DNA of 64,000 nt. Origin: Desulfovibrio psychrotolerans. GTDB lineage: Bacteria > Desulfobacterota > Desulfovibrionia > Desulfovibrionales > Desulfovibrionaceae. This document shows positions 33,308 to 42,600 of this stretch, one piece after another. Position numbers and translations under genes: made by a program. Location: assembly GCF_013340305.1 (NCBI RefSeq), contig NZ_BLVP01000008.1, forward strand, positions 689,719 to 753,718, in the 5' to 3' direction. The notes beneath the pieces were generated by a model that worked only from the letters and a program-made list of their open reading frames with translations, searched no databases and had not been told where the DNA came from. The number at the start of each line of letters is the position of its first letter. Position 1 is the first letter of the stretch.

Positions 33308-34354
33308 ATGACCTCGTACACTGTTTATATGGATCAGCTTCCGGGGTTGCTGGAGCTATGGGCGAGGGAGTTCCAAGTCCATGTTCCGGTGGAAGTTGAG
33401 AACGGCATCTACGATTTTGTCCCATGGCGAAAGAGCGAGGAGATCGCGTGGGAATATGATGTGGCGTACAATCCTCTCAAACGGTTCTTTCTGCCTCCGC
33501 GCGAAACGCTGCTGCGTTTTGACCCGGCCAACTGTACGGCCGAGGTGGTGTGCGAGGCACCCCGCCAGCTTATCTTTGGCATGCATCCCTATGACGTGAA
33601 GGCGGCAAACCAGCTGGACACGCTCATGCGCAAGGATGTGCCGGACTACAATTTCATCACCCGCAAGAAGAACACGGTGATCTTTGCGCTGGAACCGGCT
33701 GCCGTGGCGCGGAACGCGTTCTGGGCATCTGTGGATGCGCACAAGGTGGATGCCGGGTATGACCTGTACTGGACCCGCATCAGTTCTGCCTCGTTCCATG
33801 TGGAGGTTTCTACCCGGCGCGGCAAGGAGCTTCTGCTGGCCGCGGGGGGGCTGGAGCTTTCTACCGCTGCGGACCGCGAGGCCGCGCGGCGGGCGCACCA
33901 GCGCATAGTGAAGGAATCGCTCAGGGACGGGCTGAAGTATCCGTGGCGCGAGACATCGGACATTCTGAACCGGGCGTGGGATTCCACCCTGTGGCAGCAC
34001 CGGGCGCGGCACTGTTTTTCGTGCGGCACCTGTAATCTGGTCTGTCCCACCTGCTACTGTTTCGACATGAAGGAAGAGCTGGACAACACCCTGACCAAGG
34101 GCGAGCGCTACCGCGAATGGGACGGATGCATGATGGACAGCTTCTCCCGTGTGGCGGGCGACCACAACTTCCGCCCGCATACCCGCGAACGGTTCCGCCA
34201 CCGCTATTACCGCAAGGGCAAGTACATTCTGGACAAGACCGGCCAGCTTGGCTGTGTGGGCTGCGGCAGGTGCGTTTCCGGCTGTACGTCCGGCATTGCC
34301 GACCCGAAAACGGTGTTCAACGAACTGTGGGAGGCAGACAGGCATGACTCCTGA
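33308..34354 (+). CDS. hydB: [NiFe] hydrogenase/sulfhydrogenase beta subunit, iron-sulfur
   Basis: A 348-residue cytoplasmic protein with a C-terminal pair of [4Fe-4S] clusters: 'CFSCGTCNLVCPTCYCF' near residue 240 and 'GCVGCGRCVSGC' near 318. The N-terminal 220 residues ('LIFGMHPYDVKAANQLD') match the beta subunit of Pyrococcus-type soluble hydrogenases, whose gene names (hydBGDA) are borrowed here. It would carry electrons between the flavin subunit and the hydrogenase module. It starts after GCGGAGG, and its end overlaps the gamma gene by 11 bp. Order beta-gamma-delta-alpha is that of group 3b enzymes. Confidence 0.85.
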   Translation: MTSYTVYMDQLPGLLELWAREFQVHVPVEVENGIYDFVPWRKSEEIAWEYDVAYNPLKRFFLPPRETLLRFDPANCTAEVVCEAPRQLIFGMHPYDVKAANQLDTLMRKDVPDYNFITRKKNTVIFALEPAAVARNAFWASVDAHKVDAGYDLYWTRISSASFHVEVSTRRGKELLLAAGGLELSTAADREAARRAHQRIVKESLRDGLKYPWRETSDILNRAWDSTLWQHRARHCFSCGTCNLVCPTCYCFDMKEELDNTLTKGERYREWDGCMMDSFSRVAGDHNFRPHTRERFRHRYYRKGKYILDKTGQLGCVGCGRCVSGCTSGIADPKTVFNELWEADRHDS

Positions 34355-35177
34355 TACCCTGTTCCAGTATGTTCCTTCGCCCGCCACGCTGGTGAAGAAG
34401 GAAAAGCTTTCGGACTTTGTCACCCTGTTCACCTTTCAGCCCGACAACGGCAAGGCGCTTATGCACAAGCCGGGGCAGTTTATCATGGTTTCGGTGTATG
34501 GGGTGGGCGAGGCACCTTTTTCTGTCAGTTCGCCGCCCAACGCCACGGGCAGCACCTTTGAGCTTGCGGTGCGCCGCATAGGCAATGTGACCAACGCCAT
34601 GCACAACATGCGCGAAGGGCAGAAGGTGGGCATACGCGGGCCTTACGGTTCCAGCTTTCCCGTGCAGGATTTTGTGGGCAAGGATACGCTCTTTGTGGCG
34701 GGTGGTCTGGGGTATATTCCCCTGCGCAGTCTGCTGCACTATCAGCTGCGCCACCGCGACGAGTTCGGGCGCATTATCGTGATGATAGGCTGCCGTAATC
34801 CTGCCGAGCGCATTTTCGTGGACCAGATCAAGGAACTGGAGGCCCGCGAGGATGTGGAGGTGTATGAAACCGTGGATTGCGGCGACGATAACTGGTGCGG
34901 CAATGTGGGGCTTATTACCACGCTGCTGCCCAAGATATACATTGAGCCGGACATAACCCACGTGGCCATGGTGGGACCGCCCGTCATGTATAAGTTTGTC
35001 ATTCAGGAATGCCGCAATCTGGGTATTTCGCGCGAGAGCATCTACGTTTCGCTGGAGCGGCACATGAAGTGCGGCATAGGCAAGTGCGGCCACTGTCAGA
35101 TAAACGGGCTGAATGCCTGTGTGGAGGGTCCGGTGTTCAAGTATCACGACATCCAGACCACCCCGGAAGCCTTGTAG
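34344..35177 (+). CDS. hydG: [NiFe] hydrogenase/sulfhydrogenase gamma subunit, FAD/NAD(P) reductase
   Basis: A 277-residue flavoprotein. The start ATG lies inside the end of the beta gene, and the much longer upstream frame is not supported. The FAD domain has 'KPGQFIMVSVYGVGEAPFSVSS', the NAD(P) domain 'DTLFVAGGLGYIPLRSLL', and a C-terminal [2Fe-2S] site is seen in 'MKCGIGKCGHCQINGLNAC' (CX4CX2CX7C). This is the dihydroorotate-dehydrogenase-electron-transfer-type reductase of group 3b hydrogenases, exchanging electrons with NADP(H) or NAD(H). Coupled translation with beta is likely. An FNR-like flavodoxin reductase of another complex is less likely given the neighbours. Confidence 0.88.
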   Translation: MTPDTLFQYVPSPATLVKKEKLSDFVTLFTFQPDNGKALMHKPGQFIMVSVYGVGEAPFSVSSPPNATGSTFELAVRRIGNVTNAMHNMREGQKVGIRGPYGSSFPVQDFVGKDTLFVAGGLGYIPLRSLLHYQLRHRDEFGRIIVMIGCRNPAERIFVDQIKELEAREDVEVYETVDCGDDNWCGNVGLITTLLPKIYIEPDITHVAMVGPPVMYKFVIQECRNLGISRESIYVSLERHMKCGIGKCGHCQINGLNACVEGPVFKYHDIQTTPEAL

Positions 35178-35186
35178 GAGCGCGCC

Positions 35187-35933
35187 ATGCAGAACAAACC
35201 GAAGATTGCGTTCTTTGACTTTGCGGGGTGCGAGGGCGACCAGTTGCAGGTGGCGAACCTGGAAGAGAGCCTGCTGGATCTTCTGGGGCACGTGGAGGTG
35301 GTGAGCTTTCGCGAGGTGATGACCGGCCATAGCGAGGATTACGATATCGCGTTTGTGGAAGGTTCCATCACACGGCCGGAGGACGAGGCGCGCCTGAAGG
35401 AGATTCGTTCTCACGCCAAAATTCTGGTGGCCTTTGGGGCGTGTGCGACCATTGGCGGCGTGAACGCCATGAAGAACTTTATGAGCGAGACCATGTATCG
35501 CAGGCAGGTCTACGGCGACAACGCCCGCTGCTACAGCACGTATGCGGCGCGTCCTCTTTCTGCCGTGGTGAAGGTGGATGCGGAGATTCACGGCTGCCCC
35601 ATAGACCGCAACGAATTCATGCGCATAGTCAAGGACCTGCTGGTGGGCAAACGCCCGTTTGTGCCGGATTATCCTGTGTGTGCCGAGTGCAAGCAGGCCG
35701 GGAACATCTGCCGGTATGATCTTGGGCAGTTGTGTCTGGGCATGATAACACGGGCCGGGTGCGGCGCATGCTGTATTACCGAAGGGGCACACTGCTGGGG
35801 TTGCCGCGGACTTGCGCCCATGGCGAATCTGGACGCCGCCCGCTATGTGATGGAGGAGCGTGCCGGATACAGCCGCACAGAGGTGCAGGACCTGCTGCGC
35901 ATTTTCCTCAGCCATACCACCGCGCCATTGTAG
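35187..35933 (+). CDS. hydD: [NiFe] hydrogenase small (delta) subunit
   Basis: A 248-residue small subunit without a Tat signal, so the enzyme is cytoplasmic. 'FDFAGCEGDQLQVANLEESLL' carries the first proximal-cluster Cys; 'LVAFGACATIGGVNAMKN', 'IHGCPIDRNEF', 'VCAECKQAGNICRYDLGQLCLGMITRAGCGACC' (shown for its cysteines; two further clusters) and 'GAHCWGCRG' complete the set. This is the F420-non-reducing/group 3 small-subunit architecture with three [4Fe-4S] clusters. It lies 9 bp after the gamma gene behind AGGAGCG. Confidence 0.9.
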   Translation: MQNKPKIAFFDFAGCEGDQLQVANLEESLLDLLGHVEVVSFREVMTGHSEDYDIAFVEGSITRPEDEARLKEIRSHAKILVAFGACATIGGVNAMKNFMSETMYRRQVYGDNARCYSTYAARPLSAVVKVDAEIHGCPIDRNEFMRIVKDLLVGKRPFVPDYPVCAECKQAGNICRYDLGQLCLGMITRAGCGACCITEGAHCWGCRGLAPMANLDAARYVMEERAGYSRTEVQDLLRIFLSHTTAPL

Positions 35934-35952
35934 GCGGCGTGAGGGAGAGACC

Positions 35953-37545
35953 ATGAGTGCCAAGAAAGTGACCGGAAACGCGGGCGGCAAGGCCGGGAAG
36001 AAGTCTTCCGGCGGCAGTGCCGCACCCGCGCAGGATACGAAGGCTTCCGGCAAGCCTGCTTCCGGTGTTGCAGCGGAAGCTGCGATGCAGCGAGGCGGCA
36101 GTGCCGGGCCAAAGCCGATGAAGGCCGCCGGCAGTGGTGCGCCTGTTTCCTCATGCGCATGCACGGACCCCGGCATTGCGGCAGAAGCCGCCGCCGGTGA
36201 CGGCTCCAAGCGCATACATGTGCACCACGTGACGCGGGTGGAAGGCCACGGCAACATTGTGGTGGTGATAGGCGCGGATAACGCCGTGGAGACCGTGCGC
36301 TGGGAGGTGCCGGAGGCTCCGCGCTTCTTTGAGGCCATATTGCAGGGCCGTAGCTACAAGGATGTGCATCAGATCGTTTCGCGCATTTGCGGCATATGTT
36401 CCATAGGGCATCAGCTTTCTTCGTTGCAGGCAACGGAAGATGCCATGAACATCCGCATTTCCGAGCAGACGGTGACACTGCGCAAGCTGGCCATTCATGC
36501 GGAGAATTTGCAGAGCCATCTGCTGCATCTGGCGTATCTGGTGCTGCCGGACCTTATGGGCGTGAACTCGGTGATTCCGCTGGCAGAAACCCACAAGAGC
36601 GAACTGGTGGGGCTTATCGGGCTGCGGCGGCTTGCCAACGAGTTTTCGCGCACCATCTGCGGGCGCACCACGCATCCGCAGCGCATGGTGCCCGGCGGGT
36701 TTACCAAGCTGCCGGACGAGAGCGAGTTGCAGGTGTTGCTGCAATCGTTCCGCGACAGTCTGCCCGGTTTTCTGAAGGCGGCGGACCTTTTTGCCTCGCT
36801 ACGCCACAAACTGCCCGATTTTTCGCGCGAGACGGAATACATCGGGCTTGTTTCGCCTTCTGAATACGCCTTGTATCGCGGCGAGGTGGGGTCTACGGAC
36901 GACAGCCGCAAGCCTGCCAGCTTCTACAAGGATGTGACGCAGGAGTACTGTGTGCCACAGTCCACGGCCAAGTGGACCAAGAATATGCGTGGCTCGTTTA
37001 TGGTGGGGGCGCTTTCCCGCTACAAGCTGAACCATACGCACCTGAAGCCCACTGCCAAGAAGGTGGCGGAAACCGTGGGGCTTACGCCCGATACGGTGAA
37101 CCCGTTCCATAACAACCTTGCGCAGTTGGTGGAGTGTGTGCATTCCGTGGAAGATTCCATGGAACTTATCCACTGGCTGCTGGTGGAAGGCGTGAAGCGG
37201 GAGAAGGCCCCGGTTATCCGCCCCCGCGCAGGGCGCGGCGTGGGTGCCGTGGAGGTGCCGCGCGGCATTCTGTTCCATAGCTACGAGTATGATTCCAAGG
37301 GCCGCATTGTGGAGGCGGACTGCGTTATTCCCACCAACATGAACCACGCCAATATCCAGAAGGATTTGGAAGGGTTGGTGCCTGTTATCGCGCATACGTC
37401 CGAAGCGGAGATAGAGTTGCTTACCTCCATGCTCGTGCGGGCTTACGACCCCTGCATATCGTGCTCCACGCACTGTATAGACATTACCCCCGGTCAGATG
37501 AGCAAGCCGGACAGGGGAGTGAGGTTTGTGTATAAGGGGCGGTAG
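35953..37545 (+). CDS. hydA: [NiFe] hydrogenase large (alpha) subunit with unusual N-terminal extension
   Basis: A 530-residue catalytic subunit. Nickel ligands are visible in 'RICGICSIGH' (Cys146, Cys149) and 'DPCISCSTH' (Cys501, Cys504), with 'VTRVEGHGNI' near residue 92. Residues 1-85 are low-complexity (Gly, Ala, Lys, Ser, Pro) and not part of the family; group 3 subunits normally begin at about 'RIHVHHVTRVEGHG'. The 23 residues after His507 are the tail normally cut off by a maturation protease. The ATG after GAGGGAGAGA is the only well-placed start, so the extension seems to be translated. With beta, gamma and delta it forms an NAD(P)-linked soluble hydrogenase. Confidence 0.92.
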   Translation: MSAKKVTGNAGGKAGKKSSGGSAAPAQDTKASGKPASGVAAEAAMQRGGSAGPKPMKAAGSGAPVSSCACTDPGIAAEAAAGDGSKRIHVHHVTRVEGHGNIVVVIGADNAVETVRWEVPEAPRFFEAILQGRSYKDVHQIVSRICGICSIGHQLSSLQATEDAMNIRISEQTVTLRKLAIHAENLQSHLLHLAYLVLPDLMGVNSVIPLAETHKSELVGLIGLRRLANEFSRTICGRTTHPQRMVPGGFTKLPDESELQVLLQSFRDSLPGFLKAADLFASLRHKLPDFSRETEYIGLVSPSEYALYRGEVGSTDDSRKPASFYKDVTQEYCVPQSTAKWTKNMRGSFMVGALSRYKLNHTHLKPTAKKVAETVGLTPDTVNPFHNNLAQLVECVHSVEDSMELIHWLLVEGVKREKAPVIRPRAGRGVGAVEVPRGILFHSYEYDSKGRIVEADCVIPTNMNHANIQKDLEGLVPVIAHTSEAEIELLTSMLVRAYDPCISCSTHCIDITPGQMSKPDRGVRFVYKGR

Positions 37546-37579
37546 GATTGCGATTCGCTGGAATGATTGAAGAAATGAT

Positions 37580-37611
37580 GAAGCCCGCACCGGAAGGTGC
37601 GGGCTTCATTG
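37580..37611. terminator. Terminator of the hydrogenase operon
   Basis: A 12-bp perfect stem GAAGCCCGCACC / GGTGCGGGCTTC with GGAA loop, followed on the plus strand by ATTGTTATTT. It also lies directly after the minus-strand AT-rich gene and may serve both. Confidence 0.88.
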
Positions 37612-38166
37612 TTATTTGCTATTGTTACTAAATAGGATTTCCAGATGTTTTTCTTTGTTACCAGCAATGTCAGAGTAGTGTATATGTTTTTCATTAATAA
37701 TAAAATCGTATGAAAGATCTTTGTTGTCTCTTCTTGTTAGTGTTATCGCTGTAAGTATTAGGGAAGTGAGAAGTTTTTCGTTTATTGTGAAGTTTGTGTG
37801 TCCGTCACCGCCAAATATAATTTCTTGTGAAAAATTTAGTCCTTTAGAAAATTCTGCTTCGTGTATTAAAGGGCATCTTGCAAATTTGTATATGCAGTCT
37901 TCAAAAGATATCGATCCTGATTCTGAAGTAAATATAACACTGCATTGAGGGTGTGCTTTTATGTGTCCATCAGATATTATTGCAAAAATAGTGTCTTTGT
38001 TGTCTGAAAGTAATTTTTTAAATCTTTTTCCTGGTTTAGCAATTTGAGGGTAGGTTTTCTTTGCAATTCCTTCAAGCGCGGTAAATATATGAAGAAATGA
38101 TTGTAGAATATTTTCATTATTTGCTTCAATTATTGAAGAGTTGATAAATTTTGAAATATTATTCAT
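37612..38166 (-). CDS. AT-rich acquired gene, possible HEPN-like protein
   Basis: A 184-residue protein encoded in DNA far more AT-rich than anything around it, with codons such as AAT, ATT, TTT and AAA dominating; a recent transfer is likely. The protein ('FLHIFTALEGIAKKTYPQI', 'YKFARCPLIHEAEFS') is helical at the N-terminus and contains R-X4-H in 'RCPLIH', the spacing of the HEPN ribonuclease motif. The match is by motif only. HEPN proteins act in toxin-antitoxin and phage-defence systems. There is no signal peptide and no obvious partner except the DUF2442 gene upstream on the same strand. Confidence 0.6.
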   Translation of the reverse strand: MNNISKFINSSIIEANNENILQSFLHIFTALEGIAKKTYPQIAKPGKRFKKLLSDNKDTIFAIISDGHIKAHPQCSVIFTSESGSISFEDCIYKFARCPLIHEAEFSKGLNFSQEIIFGGDGHTNFTINEKLLTSLILTAITLTRRDNKDLSYDFIINEKHIHYSDIAGNKEKHLEILFSNNSK

Positions 38167-38291
38167 TTTTAAATTATTAATTTTGTAGGTTTTTAGTTTT
38201 CAGTATTTATATTATAGTTATTTTTCTGTGCTTTATTTTTGATGACTCTTTTGTATCTAAAAATTTATAAGAGCGTTAGAGGTACTTCCAT

Positions 38292-38498
38292 TTAGCACCC
38301 TTCCCGCTCCATGTATCCACCCCCATGCTCCTTACGGATGGACTTCCATACTGCCGGATCATTGACCGGGGCAAACCATTCGCTCTTGTTTAACCATTCC
38401 GCTAGATCAAAAGACGCTGTAACGCCGCAATCCCACGTTACCCGAACAACATAAGGCCGCACGGCTTTAATGGTCGTAATGGCCGGAATAGTCTGCAT
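38292..38498 (-). CDS. DUF2442-like small protein
   Basis: A 68-residue protein, MQTIPAITTIKAVRPYVVRVTWDCGVTASFDLAEWL..., matching the DUF2442 pattern ('I..v.p...L.v.w.dG....dL..wl...f.pl.dp..w..v'). DUF2442 proteins are commonly paired with small DUF4160-type partners and are suspected toxin-antitoxin components. The end 'GGGYMEREGC' lacks the usual last strand, so the gene may be 3'-truncated. An AAGGAC ribosome site precedes the ATG. Base composition is normal, unlike the AT-rich neighbour. Confidence 0.65.
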   Translation of the reverse strand: MQTIPAITTIKAVRPYVVRVTWDCGVTASFDLAEWLNKSEWFAPVNDPAVWKSIRKEHGGGYMEREGC

Positions 38499-38575
38499 TT
38501 CTCTTGTCCTTCTGGTGCATTCAGCAAAGCCCTGACATGCTGACTTGGCTTGCCTTACGCAGAAATCCCGAGAAT

Positions 38576-39199
38576 CTACACAAAACTCTCAATAAACATC
38601 CTTACCCCATCCTCCAGCATCTGAACCGCCAGAAACACGAGGATAAGCCCCATAAGCCTTTCTGCTGCCCTCATGCCGCGCTTGCCGAGATATTTGATAA
38701 GCGCGGGCGCACTGAGCATGATGACAAATGCCGCGCTCCACGCCGCAAGTATGCCCAGCAACACGTTGGGCGACCCAACCCAGCCGGGATGGGTGCTCTG
38801 CGCCTTATGCGCATACAGCATAACCGCCGCCAGCAGGGAAGGTCCGGCTATGAGGGGCACGGCAATGGGAACGATGAAGGGGTCGCGGTCCAGCTCCGTT
38901 ACGCCCTCCGACTGGGGGAACACCATCTTGATGGCTATCATGAACAGGATGAACCCGCCGGAAAGCCGCAGGGTGGACTGATGGATATTCAGGATGCCCA
39001 GCAGCCATTCGCCCAGATAATGGAACATGAAAATGATGACCAGCGCGAAGAGCAGTTCGCGCATGAGAATGCGCTGCTGCTTGCGCGGCGAATGCTCGCT
39101 GAGCATGGGCAGGCACATGGCGGCGTTGCCTATGGGGTCCATGATGAGGAAGAGGGGCAGCGCGATTTCGAATATAGCCCTGAGGCTTGTGCCTTCCAT
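38576..39199 (-). CDS. MarC-family (UPF0056) inner-membrane protein
   Basis: A 207-residue protein with six hydrophobic segments. 'ALPLFLIMDPIGNAAMCLPM' is the family's N-terminal signature, and 'FIVPIAVPLIAGPSLLAAVML' its central one, each with Pro/Gly-rich re-entrant-looking segments. MarC was once linked to multiple antibiotic resistance but its function is not established. It is the last gene of the dnaE-queD-marC run, starting 3 bp after the queD stop. Confidence 0.92.
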   Translation of the reverse strand: MEGTSLRAIFEIALPLFLIMDPIGNAAMCLPMLSEHSPRKQQRILMRELLFALVIIFMFHYLGEWLLGILNIHQSTLRLSGGFILFMIAIKMVFPQSEGVTELDRDPFIVPIAVPLIAGPSLLAAVMLYAHKAQSTHPGWVGSPNVLLGILAAWSAAFVIMLSAPALIKYLGKRGMRAAERLMGLILVFLAVQMLEDGVRMFIESFV

Positions 39200-39202
39200 G
39201 CC

Positions 39203-39601
39203 TTACATCTCCATATAGGTGGCGGACTGGGCTGCCTTTTCCGATACGGTAACGGCATGCACGCGCACACCGTTTGCTGCCTCATGGTCCGCAAGACGCT
39301 GCGCGAGATGGCGGTAGATGAACCGGGCGAGGTTTTCTGACGACGGGTTCTGCGTATCAAAGGGCGGAACCTCGTTGAGCATCTTGTGATCCAGCAGTTC
39401 CAGCACGGCCTTGAGTTCCTGCTTGAGCACCTTGAAGTCGAGAACGATTTCCGTGTCCGGGGTGAGGGTCTGGCCCTCTACCACGGCTTCCACGGCAAAG
39501 TTGTGCCCGTGCATGTTCTCGCACTTGCCGCAATAGTTGCGCAGGGCATGGGCGGCGGCAAAGTCTGACCGCACCGTGAGACGCCATATTCCTTTAGCCA
39601 T
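39203..39601 (-). CDS. queD: 6-carboxytetrahydropterin synthase / PTPS-family enzyme (QueD)
   Basis: A 132-residue enzyme that makes 6-carboxy-tetrahydropterin, a precursor of queuosine, from dihydroneopterin triphosphate. The zinc-binding pattern is clear: 'DFAAAHALRNY' His and 'CENMHGHNF' (HxH) with the catalytic Cys in 'CGKC'; 'TEIVLDFKVLKQEL' and 'NPSSENLARFIY' follow as in the family. The ATG after GGAAAGGAG overlaps the end of dnaE by 8 bp; the longer in-frame start is rejected. Other queuosine genes are not in the window. Confidence 0.92.
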   Translation of the reverse strand: MAKGIWRLTVRSDFAAAHALRNYCGKCENMHGHNFAVEAVVEGQTLTPDTEIVLDFKVLKQELKAVLELLDHKMLNEVPPFDTQNPSSENLARFIYRHLAQRLADHEAANGVRVHAVTVSEKAAQSATYMEM

Positions 39602-42600
39602 GAATGGCTCCTTTCCAGTTGGTGAAGTCTTTTTCAAACGCGGGGCCGGGCAGAATGGCATATTGCTCATCCACGCTGAAGAAGGCGTGGGTGCCGTTTA
39701 TATGCACGCACACCTGCACGGGCACGGGCCCCTGATGCCTGCGCAGAATATCGCGCAGGGTGGCCAGCGACTGGCGGGTAAGGCCCACTGCGGGCAGGTC
39801 CAGCGTGGTGGGGTCGCCGTTGCTGAAACAGGCCTCTGCCAGCGGCTGCACCTTTTCCGCCAGCAGCTTTATTTCCTTTATAGCGTCCTCGTCTTCTTCT
39901 GCCTGTTCGTTATCATCTTTGGATTTCTGTTCCGCAACCTTGGCGGTGAGCAGCAGCGGCTGGTCGGAATGGTAGAGTTCGCGGCCTTCCGTATACGCTT
40001 CGGGGAAGATGATCAACTCGCCGGAGGCGGTGAGGTCTTCTATCTCCACAAAGGCCATCTTGCTGCCTTTTTTGGTGATGTGCTCCTTCAGCGCGGTGAT
40101 GAGCACGGCGCATTTGACCTCCATGCCGGGAGAGAGGTCGGCGCATTCTTCCAGCGGGGTGAGCTGCAGGCGCAGCATTTCGCGGCGGTAGGGCTGCAAC
40201 GGGTGGCTGGTGAGGTAGAAGCCCAGGGCTTCTTTCTCGAACTTCAGCTTCATCTCGTCCGACCATTCCTCCATGGTCTGTTCTTCGCAATCGAAGCCGA
40301 TGCCGGGGCAGACTTGCGGCTCTTCCTTGATCATGGTGAACAGGGAAACCTGATTGGAATCTTTTTCGCGGGCCTTTTTCTGGGCGCGGGCGACGACGTT
40401 GTCCAGCGAGGCGAACATGCCCTGCCGCGAGCAGCCGAGGCAGTCTACCGCACCGCCCTTGATGAGGCTTTCCAGCACGCGCTTGGTAACCTTGCGGGTG
40501 TTTACGCGGCAGCACAGGTCGAGCAGCGAGGCAAAGGGACCGTCTGCCTCGCGCGATTCCACTATTTCGCGGATGGCTTCATCGCCCACGTTCTTTATGC
40601 CGCCGAGTCCGTAAATCACCTTGCCGTCGTGCACGGTGAAGCGGCGCAGCGAGGCCTGCACGTTTGCCTGCAACACCTCTATGCCCATGTCGCGGCAGGC
40701 GGCGACATATTTGAGGATTTTTGCCTGATTGCCCATTTCCGAGGTCATGAGTGCGGCCATGAACTCCGCCGGGTGGTGCACCTTGAGGTAGGCTGTCCAG
40801 TAGGAGATGAGCGCGTAGGCGGCTGAGTGGGATTTGTTGAAGCCGTAAGCCGCGAACTGCTCCATCAAATCGAAGATTTCGTTGGCCTTTGTCTCGTCTA
40901 TACCGTTTTGGGCCGCGCCCTGTACAAACTTGCCGCGTTCCTGCGCCATGGCCTCCGGGTTCTTTTTGCCCATGGCGCGGCGGAGCAGGTCTGCACCGCC
41001 AAGGGTGTAGCTGCCCACTATCTGGGCAATCTGCATGACCTGTTCCTGATAGACGATAACCCCGTAGGTGGGCTTGAGGCAGTCTTCCAGCGTGGGCAGC
41101 GGGTAGATGACCGGGACCTGCCCGTGCTTGCGCTTGATGAATTCGTCCACCATGCCGGAGTTGAGCGGACCGGGACGGTAGAGGGCCAGCATGGCGATGA
41201 TGTCGTCGAAGCAGGTGGGCTTGAGCATGCGCAGATAGGTGCGCATGCCGGAGCTTTCTACCTGAAAGATGCCGTCGGTATCGCCGCGCTGGTAGAGTTC
41301 GTAGGTGGGCCAGTCGTCAAAGGGCAGGGTGTCCAGATTGGGCGGGGTCTTGCCTGTGAGGGCTATGTTGTCCAGCGCGTCCTGTATGACGGTCATGGTG
41401 CGCAGGCCGAGGAAGTCGAACTTGACCAGTCCCACCGCCTCAACCTTTTTCATGTCGTACTGGGTAACCATGCCGCCTTTTTTATCTTTGTAGAGGGGCA
41501 GGTAGTCGGTCATGGGGCGGTCTGACATGACCACGCCCGCAGCATGGGTGGAGGCGTGGCGGCATAGCCCCTCAAGGCGCATGGAAATATCCAGCAGTTT
41601 CCGTACCGTGGGGTCTGTGCGGTACAGTTCCGCCAACTCCGGCTCCGCATCCAGCGCCTTGCGGATGGTCATGTTCAGGTCTTCGGGGATGAGCTTGGAG
41701 ATGCGGTCGCCTTCCTGAAACGACAGGCCCTGCGCCCGCGCCACGTCGCGCACCACGGCCTTGGCCTTCATTTTTCCGAAGGTGGTTATCTGGGCCACCT
41801 TGTCTTCGCCGTAGCGAAGCTGGGTGTAGCGGATGACCTCGCCGCGCCTGCGTTCGCAGAAGTCCACGTCTATATCGGGCATGGACACGCGTTCACTGTT
41901 CAGAAAACGTTCGAACAGCAGGTCGTAGGGTATGGGGTCCAGGTTGGTGATGCGCAGTGCCCACGCCACCAGCGAACCGGCGGCGGAACCACGCCCCGGA
42001 CCCACGGGAATTCCGTTGTCCTTGGCCCAGTTGATGAAGTCCTGCACGATGAGGAAGTAGGCGGGAAAGCCCATCTGGTTAATGACGTTCAGCTCGTAGT
42101 GCAGCCGGTTCCAGTAGGCTTCTTCGTCCACGGGGTAGGGGATGGTCTCCAGACGCCTGCGCAGGCCTTCTTCCGAAAGACGGGTGAATTCATCCGCCAT
42201 GGAAACGCCTTCCGGCAGGTCATACACCGGGAAATAGTTGTTGCCGAGATCCAGCGTAAGATCGATCTGCTCTGCTATGCGTACGGTGTTTTCAATGGCC
42301 TGAGGCACGTGGGCAAAGGCTTTTTCCATCTCTTCCGGCGACTTGTAATACAGCTCCGTGGTGTCGAAGCGCATGCGCTTTTCGTCCGTGACCTTGGCCC
42401 CGGTCTGGATGCAGAGGAGGGTGTCGTGGGCTTCCACGTCGCTGGCGTTCAGGTAGTGGCAGTCGTTGGTTGCCACCAGCGGCAGGCCGGTGCGTTCTGA
42501 AAGCTCTATGAGCTTTTTATTCAGTTCGTCCTGTTCCTTTATGCCGTTATCCTGCAATTCCAGATAGAAGCGGCCGGGAAAGATATCGGCATAGATGCCT

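Noticed and set aside
34317..36338. A 673-codon minus-strand open frame across the hydrogenase operon
   Set aside because: Antisense to the gamma, delta and alpha subunit genes, which have full cofactor motifs; the reverse translation is low-complexity.
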